Source: Pseudonocardia autotrophica
GTDB lineage: Bacteria; Actinomycetota; Actinomycetes; Mycobacteriales; Pseudonocardiaceae
Assembly (NCBI RefSeq): GCF_000717175.1
Contig: NZ_JNYD01000012.1
Coordinates: forward strand, 186,001-250,000
Reading direction: 5' to 3'
DNA: 64,000 nt
Every line of letters begins with the position of its first letter. The first letter of the stretch is position 1. The notes beneath the pieces are model-generated. The model was not told the origin of the DNA, ran no database searches, and worked only from the letters and a program-made list of their open reading frames with translations. Shown one piece after another: positions 57,092 to 64,000 of the stretch. The translations under genes were made by a program, and so were the position numbers.

Positions 57092-57272
57092 CGGCGGAGG
57101 CTACCTCTCCTCCCCGGGGTCCCGCCCGTTCACGGTGCGGTCACGGTCCGGACACGGGTGTGTGACGAAGCCGCGCCGGCCCGACCGCCGCGAGCGAGTA
57201 ACACCCGGGGCCGCTCGGGAGATCTTCTCGTGGGTCGTGCCGGTCGGGGGCGCGCCCGATCGGGAGGGCGGC

Positions 57273-58076
57273 ATGCGCGGCTGGCTCGGGGGGCTCCGCT
57301 GGCGGGTTCCGTTGCAGCTCACCGCGATGCTCGTCGCGGGCCTGGTCATCGCCGGGATCCCGGCCGACGAGGGCGGCACGCTGCCGGGGGTGCGCACCGC
57401 GGGCGAGGGCGCCGGGCCGAAGGCGATGCTGCGGGTCATGCCGCTCGGTGCGTCGAGCACCGAGGGCGTGGGCAGCCCCGCCACCGCCGGGTACCGCGCG
57501 CCGCTGTTCGCCGAGCTGGCCGCGGACGGCATCCGCGTCGACTACGTGGGCTCGCGCCACAACGGCCCGGCGGGAATGGCCGACCCGGACAACGAGGGGC
57601 ACTCCGGCTGGACGCTGGCGAAGATGATCCCGGCGGTCGGCGCCTGGGTGGCGGAGGCCGACCCGGACGTCGTGCTGCTGCACATGGGTACCAACGACGT
57701 GAACTCCGGTGCGAAGGGCAGCGTCGCCGCGGCGAGGCTCGACGCGTTGCTCGACGAGGTCTTCGCCGCCGCGCCGCAGACGCACGTGATCGTCGCGGGG
57801 ATCTGGGCGCCGCTGCCCGCCCGGGCCACGGAGCGGGCGGTGCTGGCGCGGCTGACGCCGGACGTCGTCGCCCGGCACCGCGCGCTCGGCCACTCCCTGG
57901 AGTTCGTGGACACCTCGTCGCTGCTGTCCGCCGGGGACTTCGTCGACGGCCTGCACGCCAACGCCGGGGGCTACCGCAAGATCGCCGCGATGTGGACCAC
58001 GGAGGTCGAGGGCTGGCTGGCGCAGCGGCGGGCGGCGCCGGTGCCGCCGGTCCCGGCCGCGGCCGTCACTCGCTGA
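57273..58076 (+). CDS. SGNH/GDSL hydrolase, membrane-anchored or secreted
   Basis: 267 aa from the ATG at 57273 behind GGGAGGG. One N-terminal hydrophobic segment (LQLTAMLVAGLVIAGIP) acts as signal or anchor. SGNH blocks are block I VMPLGASSTEG (nucleophile Ser), block III LLHMGTNDVNSG (Asn) and the C-terminal FVDGLHANAGGYRKIA (Asp-x-x-His). It is likely a lipase/esterase or acylhydrolase outside the membrane. The last codons overlap the convergent flavodoxin-like gene by 11 bp. Confidence 0.85.
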   Translation: MRGWLGGLRWRVPLQLTAMLVAGLVIAGIPADEGGTLPGVRTAGEGAGPKAMLRVMPLGASSTEGVGSPATAGYRAPLFAELAADGIRVDYVGSRHNGPAGMADPDNEGHSGWTLAKMIPAVGAWVAEADPDVVLLHMGTNDVNSGAKGSVAAARLDALLDEVFAAAPQTHVIVAGIWAPLPARATERAVLARLTPDVVARHRALGHSLEFVDTSSLLSAGDFVDGLHANAGGYRKIAAMWTTEVEGWLAQRRAAPVPPVPAAAVTR

Positions 58077-58518
58077 GCCCCGCGGCCACCGTCGCCCCGA
58101 GCTCCCAGCACGCCTCCAGCGCCGCCTTGTCCGGCGGACCCATGACCTCCACCGGGGCGGCGACCTGCTCCCAGCCCATGCCCGACGCGATCGCGCCGAC
58201 GGCCTTCACCGCGCCCTCCACGCCCTGGTTGCCGTGCACGTACAGGCCGTACGGGAGCTTGCGGGTGTCGTCGCCGCAGACGTAGTAGACCTGGTCGAAG
58301 AAGTGCTTCAGCGCCCCGGACATGTAGCCGATGTTGGCGGGGGTGCCGAGCACCACGCCGTCGGCCTCGAGCAGGTCCGACGCGGTCGCGGCGAGCGCGG
58401 CCCGGCGGCGCACCTCCACCCCGGTGATCTCGGGGTCGCTGGCGCCGCGGACCACGGCGTCGAGCAGCTCCTGGGTGGCCGGCGAGGGCGTGTGGTGGAC
58501 GATCAGCAGGACTGCCAC
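58066..58518 (-). CDS. Flavodoxin-like NAD(P)H-dependent reductase
   Basis: 150 aa. Flavodoxin-like fold with LLIVHHTPSPATQELLDAVV (FMN phosphate loop) and DGVVLGTPANIGYMSGALKHFFDQV (the GTP-x-x-x-x-x-SG-x-x-K-x-F-x-D motif of NAD(P)H:quinone reductase relatives). The electron acceptor is unknown. It is 10 bp downstream of pmmB on the same strand. Confidence 0.87.
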   Translation of the reverse strand: MAVLLIVHHTPSPATQELLDAVVRGASDPEITGVEVRRRAALAATASDLLEADGVVLGTPANIGYMSGALKHFFDQVYYVCGDDTRKLPYGLYVHGNQGVEGAVKAVGAIASGMGWEQVAAPVEVMGPPDKAALEACWELGATVAAGLSE

Positions 58519-58528
58519 GCCGCCCGTC

Positions 58529-60127
58529 CTACCCGATGAGGGCCGTGAACTCCTCCCGGAGCGCCGCCATCCGCCCGTCGGCGCGGGCGCGGGCGGCGTC
58601 CACGTCGTCCGTCGGCGGCTCGACGATCTCCAGGTAGGCCTTGAGCTTCGGCTCGGTGCCGGAGGGGCGCACGACGACCCGTGCCCCCTCGTTCCGCAGG
58701 CGCAGCACGTCCGGGGCGGGCCGGTCGGCGCTCCAGCCCTCCGGCGGCGCGCCGGCCAGCCGGGCGATGACGGCGTCGCGCTGCTCGGGGGCCATCCGCA
58801 GCGAGATCCCGACGGTGCGGTGCACGCCGTGGGCCCGGGAGAGCTCGTCGAGCCGGTCGAGCACGGTGAGCCCGGCGATCTTCAGTCCGGCCGCGAGATC
58901 GGCGGCGAGCACGGCCGCGGCGATCCCGTCCTTGTCCCGCACCGCCTCCGGGTCCACGCAGTACCCGAGGGCCTCCTCGTAGCCGTAGACGAGGCCCGGC
59001 CCGGCGCGGACGATCCACTTGAAGCCGGTGAGCGTCTCGGCCGACGGGGCGCCGTGGGCGGCGGCGACCTTCGCGAGCATCGAGCTCGACACCACGGTGG
59101 TCGCGACCAGGCCGGTGCGGCGGCGCAGCAGGTGGTCGCCGAGGAGGACGCCGGTCTCGTCGCCGGTGAGCATCCGCCAGCCGGCGGGCGTCGGGACGCC
59201 GAGGGCGCAGCGGTCGGCGTCGGGGTCGAGGGCGATCGCGAGGTCGACCTTCTCCTCCGCGGCCAGCGCGAGCAGCAGGTCGGTCGCCCCGGGCTCCTCC
59301 GGGTTCGGGAACTCGACGGTCGGGAAGTCCGGGTCGGGCGCCGCCTGCGCGCCGACCACGTGGACGTCCGTGAACCCGCTGCGCGCCAACGCGTGCACGA
59401 CCATGGCCCCGCCGACCCCGTGCATCGGGGTGAACGCGATCCGCAGGCCGGTGGTCGCGGTGCCGAGCCCGGCCACCCGGTCCAGGTACTCCTCGGTCGG
59501 GTCGTCGACGGTCGTCGGGCCGTCGGCCGGGATCGCGACGGCGGCGGCCGCGGCGCCGATCGCGGCCTCGATCTCGGCGTCGGCGGGCGAGGTGAGCTGG
59601 GCCCCGGGGGCGTCGCTCACGCCCTCGCCGAGGTAGACCTTGTAACCGTTGTCCTGCGGCGGGTTGTGCGAGGCGGTGATCTGCACCCCGGCCGCCGCGC
59701 CCCGGCGCTGCACCGCGAACGCGAGCAGCGGGGTCGGCGTCGCCCCGGGCAGGACGTGCACCGCGAACCCGGCCGCGGCCAGGACCCCGGCCGCCTCGCG
59801 GGCGAACGCCTCCGATCCGTGCCGCGCGTCCCGCCCGACGACGACCGTGCGACCCCGCGCGCCCCGCGCGACCAGCCAGGCGGCCAGGCCCGCGGTGGCG
59901 CGCCGGACCACGGCGACGTTCATGCCCGACGGTCCCGCCCGGACCGGGCCGCGCAGCCCGGCGGTGCCGAAGCGCAGGGGACCGGACAGGGCGTCGGCGA
60001 GGGCGGTGCTGCCGCCGCCGGTCATCGCGTCGACCAGGAGCTTCTGCAGGTCCGCGCGGGTGGCGGGGTCGGGGTCGTCGGCGATCCAGCGCATCGCCGC
60101 GTCCCGCAGCGCGGGGTCGAGACCCAT
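58529..60127 (-). CDS. pmmB: Phosphomannomutase/phosphoglucomutase PmmB
   Basis: 532 aa. Alpha-D-phosphohexomutase family: catalytic Ser in ITASHNPPQDNGYKVY, metal loop in LDPDADRCALG, sugar-binding GDETGVLLG, and the C-terminal phosphate-binding VRPSGTEPKLKAYLE. It interconverts hexose- (and possibly pentose-) 1- and 6-phosphates. It starts 2 bp after the deoD stop, so the two are coupled; in M. tuberculosis deoD-pmmB (Rv3307-Rv3308) are likewise adjacent. Confidence 0.95.
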   Translation of the reverse strand: MGLDPALRDAAMRWIADDPDPATRADLQKLLVDAMTGGGSTALADALSGPLRFGTAGLRGPVRAGPSGMNVAVVRRATAGLAAWLVARGARGRTVVVGRDARHGSEAFAREAAGVLAAAGFAVHVLPGATPTPLLAFAVQRRGAAAGVQITASHNPPQDNGYKVYLGEGVSDAPGAQLTSPADAEIEAAIGAAAAAVAIPADGPTTVDDPTEEYLDRVAGLGTATTGLRIAFTPMHGVGGAMVVHALARSGFTDVHVVGAQAAPDPDFPTVEFPNPEEPGATDLLLALAAEEKVDLAIALDPDADRCALGVPTPAGWRMLTGDETGVLLGDHLLRRRTGLVATTVVSSSMLAKVAAAHGAPSAETLTGFKWIVRAGPGLVYGYEEALGYCVDPEAVRDKDGIAAAVLAADLAAGLKIAGLTVLDRLDELSRAHGVHRTVGISLRMAPEQRDAVIARLAGAPPEGWSADRPAPDVLRLRNEGARVVVRPSGTEPKLKAYLEIVEPPTDDVDAARARADGRMAALREEFTALIG

Positions 60128-60128
60128 G

Positions 60129-60908
60129 TCAGGCGCGCGCGACCAGCTCGCGCAGCAGCTCGCCCATCCGGGTCGCCGAGGCGCGCCCGGCCTCCAGCAC
60201 CTCCTCGTGGTCGAGCGGCTGGCCGGTCATCCCGGCGGCGAGGTTGGTGACCAGCGACAGCCCGAACACCTCGACGCCCTCGGCGCGGGCGGCGATCGCC
60301 TCGAGCACCGTGGACATGCCGACAAGGTCGGCACCGAGCGTGCGCAGCATGCGGATCTCGGCCGGCGTCTCGAAGTGGGGGCCGGGCAGCCCGGCGTACA
60401 CACCCTCCTCGAGCGACGGGTCGATCTCCCGCGCGAGCTTGCGCAGCCGGACCGAGTAGAGGTCGGTGAGATCGGTGAACCGCGGCCCCACCAGCGGCGA
60501 CCGGGCGGTGAGGTTGAGGTGGTCGCTGATCAGGACCGGCTGCCCGACGGACATGCCCTCCCGGATCCCGCCGGCCGCGTTGGTCAGCACGACCGTGCGG
60601 CAGCCCGCGGCGGCGGCCGTCCGGACGCCGTGCACCACGGCCTCGACCGGGTGCCCCTCGTAGCCGTGCGTACGGCCGAGCAGCACCAGGACCCGGCGGT
60701 CGCCGATGGTGAGCGTGCGCACCGTGCCGCCGTGCCCCTCGACGGCGGGCGGGACGAACCCGGGCAGCCCGGCCATCGGCACGTCCGACCCGGTCCCGAT
60801 CACGTCCGCGGCGGGCCGCCACCCCGAGCCGAGGACCACCGCGACGTCGTGCGAGTCCACCCCGGTCGCGTTGGCCAGCGCCTGTGCGGCCTCCGTCGCG
60901 ATGCTCAT
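60129..60908 (-). CDS. deoD: Purine-nucleoside phosphorylase
   Basis: 259 aa. PNP of the trimeric type: [15 protein letters not shown] (phosphate loop), [21 protein letters not shown] and [14 protein letters not shown], with purine-binding [16 protein letters not shown] and [15 protein letters not shown]. It phosphorolyses inosine and guanosine and their deoxy forms, completing the add-linked purine salvage route. It precedes pmmB in the same operon. Confidence 0.95.
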   Translation of the reverse strand: MSIATEAAQALANATGVDSHDVAVVLGSGWRPAADVIGTGSDVPMAGLPGFVPPAVEGHGGTVRTLTIGDRRVLVLLGRTHGYEGHPVEAVVHGVRTAAAAGCRTVVLTNAAGGIREGMSVGQPVLISDHLNLTARSPLVGPRFTDLTDLYSVRLRKLAREIDPSLEEGVYAGLPGPHFETPAEIRMLRTLGADLVGMSTVLEAIAARAEGVEVFGLSLVTNLAAGMTGQPLDHEEVLEAGRASATRMGELLRELVARA

Positions 60909-60927
60909 GCCCGCAGACTACGGGTGA

Positions 60928-62640
60928 TCAACCGGCGCCCGGTGTCGTGAAGGTCGCGGCGAGCGCGGTGAACAGCGCGGCGGACCGGTCGCCCGCGCGC
61001 TCGGCCGGCACGGTGAGGGACAGGGCCCACAGCCCGTCGGCCGCCGGGACGGTGCGCAGGACCGTGGTGCGCTGCTGGGCGCCCTCGGTGGTCGTGTAGC
61101 GCCGCTCGCGGACGCCGTCGGGGGCACCGGCGGCGGGCTCGGCGGGCGTCACGTCGACGGCGTCGACCCCGAGGTGCGGGGCCGTGAGGCCGGCGGTGAC
61201 CTCGTCCTCCGACCCGGCCTTCCACACCGCCATCGCCTCGGACCCGTCGGCGGAGACGAAGCGGACGACGGGGTTCGTGTCGCCGTCGCGGTACTGCGCC
61301 CAGGTCGAGGGCACGGCGACGCTCCACCCGGCGGGGTCGCTGTGCACGGTCGTGGGGCTGCGGTCGGTGGTGACCGTGACCGTCGAGGACGGGGACTGCC
61401 CGGCGAGCGAGCGGACCACGCTGTAGCCGCCGGCCGCCCCGAGCAGGACGAGCAGCGCCCCGGCGACGGCCAGCGGCAGGGCCCAGCGCGTCGGCATCGA
61501 GATCGCGGTGGTGGAGCGGGCGGCGGGTCCGGCTGTCGGGCGGACGGGCGGACGGGCCGGCGCGTGGGCACCCGTCGGGGTGGGTAGCGGGCCGGGCGAG
61601 GCGGCGAGGCCGCGCGCGGCGGGTTGCGGGTCGGCCGCCGGGAGCCGGGTCGAGCCGGCGGGGCCGTGGGTGCCGCCCCACGGTTCCGACGCCGGGACCG
61701 GGCCCGACGCGGCCACCCTCGGCTCCGGCACCGCCTCCGGGCGCGCGGCGATCGCGGAGAAGGCCGTCGGCGCGTCGGGCGAGCCGGGGTAGAGCGGGTC
61801 GTCCGGGTCGTCGAGCAGCGGGCGCAGCCGGCGGCGCACCTCGTCGAGCGGCATCCGCTGGTCGGGGTCCTTGACCATCAGCGCCGCGATGACCTCGGCG
61901 ACGGGCCCGTGCTCCCGCGGGCGGGGCACCTCGCCGTCGACCACCTCGGTGATGGTGGAGACGGGGTCGCCCTTGACGTCGTAGGGCGGGCGGCCCTCGA
62001 TCGCGGCGAACAGCGTGGCGCCCAGGCCCCAGAGGTCCGCGGCGGGGGTGACCGCGCCGCCCATCGCGACCTCGGGGGCGATGTAGGCGGGGGAGCCGAG
62101 GACGAGCCCGGCGGTGGTCATCGGCGCGTCCGAGGCGTTGCGCGCGATGCCGAAGTCGGTGAGCTTGATGCGCCCGTCGTGCGCGACGAGCACGTTCCCG
62201 GGCTTGACGTCCCGGTGCGTGATCCCGGCGCGGTGCGCGGCCCGCAGCGCCGCCGCGGTGGCGTAGCCGACGGCGGCGGCCTGGCGCTGGTTCAGCCGGC
62301 CCTGCTCGGAGATGAGCGTCGCGAGGTTGCGGGAGGGGACCATCTCGAGGACGACGAGCGGCTCGCCGGCTGCGTCGACGACGTCGAACACCGTGATCAC
62401 GTTCGGGTGCGACAGGCCGCCCAGGGCGCGCGCCTCGCGGAGCATCCGCTCGCGCATCCCGAGCGCCTCGCGCTCCGGGACCCCGCGCGGGACCTTCAGC
62501 TCCTTGACGGCCACGCGGCGGCGCAGGACCTCGTCGTACCCCGACCAGACCGTGCCCATCGCCCCGCTGCCGAGCTGCGCGGAGAGGCGGTACCGGTCGC
62601 CGACGACGCGGCCCGGCTGCTCGTCTTCCTGCGTGGACAC
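60928..62640 (-). CDS. Ser/Thr protein kinase, transmembrane (PknB-like type)
   Basis: 570 aa from the GTG at 62640. The kinase domain (about 15-270) has an intact glycine loop LGSGAMGTVW, VAVKEL Lys, HRDVKPGN catalytic loop and DFGIAR. A Pro-rich juxtamembrane linker is followed by one membrane helix (about 382-405, LPLAVAGALLVLLGAAGGY) and an extracytoplasmic domain of ~160 residues that is not a PASTA repeat; it begins near the STVTVTTDRSPTTV segment. It would phosphorylate cytosolic targets in response to an unknown external signal. Divergent from the amidohydrolase gene. Confidence 0.92.
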   Translation of the reverse strand: MSTQEDEQPGRVVGDRYRLSAQLGSGAMGTVWSGYDEVLRRRVAVKELKVPRGVPEREALGMRERMLREARALGGLSHPNVITVFDVVDAAGEPLVVLEMVPSRNLATLISEQGRLNQRQAAAVGYATAAALRAAHRAGITHRDVKPGNVLVAHDGRIKLTDFGIARNASDAPMTTAGLVLGSPAYIAPEVAMGGAVTPAADLWGLGATLFAAIEGRPPYDVKGDPVSTITEVVDGEVPRPREHGPVAEVIAALMVKDPDQRMPLDEVRRRLRPLLDDPDDPLYPGSPDAPTAFSAIAARPEAVPEPRVAASGPVPASEPWGGTHGPAGSTRLPAADPQPAARGLAASPGPLPTPTGAHAPARPPVRPTAGPAARSTTAISMPTRWALPLAVAGALLVLLGAAGGYSVVRSLAGQSPSSTVTVTTDRSPTTVHSDPAGWSVAVPSTWAQYRDGDTNPVVRFVSADGSEAMAVWKAGSEDEVTAGLTAPHLGVDAVDVTPAEPAAGAPDGVRERRYTTTEGAQQRTTVLRTVPAADGLWALSLTVPAERAGDRSAALFTALAATFTTPGAG

Positions 62641-62986
62641 GGGACCATTGTCGGCGACGACCCGCACACGTGTGCGGGCGGGTGCGCCTGCGGACGACCC
62701 GGACGGGGCCGGGACCAGCACAAACGGGCACGTCACGTGACCGGGTGACGACGCTGTGCAGCCCCTTTCTTGTCGCCGAACGGCAGGGCCGCCCGTTCGT
62801 CGCAACCTGCGACAACCGCTCGTCACGGACAGGCTCGCCGTCCGCAGCAGATCGCCGACCCCTCGGCGCGGATACCCGGTGAACGCCCGGTTTCGGGTTG
62901 GTACACCGCTGACCGGGTGAGCACCATGGACCAATGCAGGAGAGAGCGAAGAGCCCTCGAGGGGCGGGTCGAGCCGGTGATGTCCG
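62641..62986. other. Divergent promoter region between kinase and amidohydrolase genes
   Basis: No gene is supported in these 346 bp. A 10-bp perfect palindrome GTCACGTGAC lies near 62734-62743 and could be a regulator site. The sequence 62880-62935 is less GC-rich and is the likely promoter side for the rightward amidohydrolase gene. I see no further structure. Confidence 0.4.
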
Positions 62987-64000
62987 GTGACCCTGCTCGA
63001 GGCGCACCCCGAGCTCGCGACCAGCGGTGACCAGGTGGTCACCGACCTCGGTGCGGGCACCGGCCCGGCCTGGCTCGACCAGTGGCTCTCGGCCCACCGG
63101 TCCGACGTCGTCGCCGTCCGCCGGTCGCTGCACTCCGTACCCGAACTCGGGCGGGACGAGCATCGTACGACCGCCCTCGTGGCCCGCCGCCTGATGGCCG
63201 CCGGGCTCGAGCCCCGCACCCTGCCCGGCGGCACCGGCCTCGTCTGCGACGTGGGCCGCGGCGACCGCTGCGTGGCGCTGCGTGCGGACCTCGACGCCCT
63301 GCCCCTCGGCGAGGAGACCGGGCTGCCGTTCGCCTCCACCGTGCCCAACGTGATGCACGCCTGCGGGCACGACGCGCACACCGCGATGGTGCTCGGTGCG
63401 GGTCTCGCGCTCGCCTCCGCGCCCTCGCTCCCCGGCCGGGTGCGGCTGGTGTTCCAGCCCGCCGAGGAGGTCCAGCCCGGCGGCGCGATCGACGTCGTCG
63501 CCGACGGCGCGATGGACGACGTCGAGCGCATCTTCGCGCTGCACTGCGACCCGCGGCTCGAGGTGGGCCGGCTCGGCACCCGGGTCGGGCCGATCACGTC
63601 GGCCTGCGACCTCGTCGAGATCCGGCTCACGTCGCCGGGTGGGCACACCGCCCGTCCGCACCTGACCGCCGACCTCGTCGAGGCGCTCGGGCTGCTGATC
63701 ACGCAGCTCCCGCTGCTGCTCACCCGCCAGGTCGACCCGCGCTCGGGCACCGTCCTGGTGTGGGGTGCGGTGCAGGCCGGCGAGGCCGCCAACGCGATCC
63801 CGCAGCACGGCGTGCTGCGCGGCACGCTGCGCACGGCCGACCACGCGACCTGGAGCGAGCTCGAGGACAAGTTCCGCGCGCTGGTCGCGGCGGTCCTCGC
63901 GCCGCTCGGCGTCGGGTACGTGATCGACCACATCCGCGGGGTGCCGCCGGTGGTCAACGAGGCCGTCAGCTCCGGCATGCTACGCGACGCCGCGATCATC
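62987..64000 (+). CDS. M20 family amidohydrolase (AmiA1/AmiB1-like), truncated by window end
   Basis: At least 338 codons from the GTG at 62987; the frame is open at the window end, so the C-terminus is missing. M20 metallopeptidase/amidohydrolase core: ALRADLDALPL, NVMHACGHDAHTAMVLGAG (first zinc ligands), VRLVFQPAEEVQPGGA (Glu pair), LHCDPRLEVGRLGTR and TSPGGHTARPH. The probable role is hydrolysis of N-acyl amino acids or related amides. M. tuberculosis has amiB1/amiA1 at the same place next to deoD-pmmB (Rv3305c-Rv3308). No convincing Shine-Dalgarno is visible. Confidence 0.85.
   Translation, partial: MTLLEAHPELATSGDQVVTDLGAGTGPAWLDQWLSAHRSDVVAVRRSLHSVPELGRDEHRTTALVARRLMAAGLEPRTLPGGTGLVCDVGRGDRCVALRADLDALPLGEETGLPFASTVPNVMHACGHDAHTAMVLGAGLALASAPSLPGRVRLVFQPAEEVQPGGAIDVVADGAMDDVERIFALHCDPRLEVGRLGTRVGPITSACDLVEIRLTSPGGHTARPHLTADLVEALGLLITQLPLLLTRQVDPRSGTVLVWGAVQAGEAANAIPQHGVLRGTLRTADHATWSELEDKFRALVAAVLAPLGVGYVIDHIRGVPPVVNEAVSSGMLRDAAII

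Noticed and set aside
52436..58285. 1949-codon forward ORF across several reverse-strand genes
   Set aside because: Long only because of high GC; it runs antisense to the FAD oxidoreductase, AfsR and TetR genes, all of which have conserved motifs.

Overview
The window is very GC-rich (codon third positions almost always G or C) and its gene content is that of a non-streptomycete actinobacterium. It has a monomeric isocitrate dehydrogenase, a fused F420-precursor synthase (FbiC), an ImuA'/ImuB/DnaE2 mutasome under actinobacterial LexA boxes, and the order trpS-BrkB-dacB ... cdd-deoA ... add ... upp-pmmB-deoD-amidohydrolase, which recalls the Rv3305-Rv3336 neighbourhood of Mycobacterium tuberculosis. 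Together with the intergenic repeats, this points to Pseudonocardiaceae, probably Pseudonocardia. That assignment is an inference.

Layout. 0-6 kb: two membrane proteins (DUF5336-like, DUF6350) and purN-purH. 6-17 kb: an SOS mutagenesis region with imuA'-imuB behind a perfect LexA box and dnaE2 behind a near-perfect one. Between them lie two paralogous M28 peptidase lipoproteins and a MerR-thioredoxin pair. 17-25 kb: two SatP/YaaH acetate transporters, DUF3017 and DUF2252 proteins, icd, xthA and a degenerate kinase. 25-31 kb: a YbaK-type deacylase, an esterase lipoprotein, fbiC and a diguanylate cyclase. 31-36 kb: a tandem array of six separate micro-ORFs, each with its own Shine-Dalgarno and each encoding the hexapeptide MRNRAW, followed by an MFS exporter, a double-HxlR regulator and trpS. 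36-45 kb: BrkB, dacB, SRPBCC, cdd, deoA, murJ and an acetate symporter. 45-52 kb: a coiled-coil protein, add, a conserved actinobacterial protein, a small gene behind a leader-peptide-like ORF, a metallophosphoesterase and upp. 52-64 kb: an FAD oxidoreductase with an AfsR-type regulator, TetR, an SGNH hydrolase, a flavodoxin-like protein, pmmB-deoD, a Ser/Thr kinase and an amidohydrolase cut off by the window end.

How the genes work together. Purine synthesis (purN, purH) and nucleoside salvage (cdd, deoA, add, upp, deoD, with pmmB as the sugar-phosphate mutase) form one theme. Error-prone SOS DNA synthesis is a second. Cell-wall assembly (murJ, dacB, Ser/Thr kinase) is a third, and acetate uptake (two SatP proteins and one ActP-like symporter) a fourth.

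The most unusual element is the MRNRAW array at 31.5-31.9 kb. The six ORFs differ only at silent positions while their spacers have diverged, which argues that the peptide itself is selected. No tailoring enzyme is visible beside it, so its function is unknown. Intergenic DNA is also rich in short repeats: 22-bp arrays that always point the same way as the gene just upstream, several reused terminator palindromes, and 14- and 15-bp tandem arrays.
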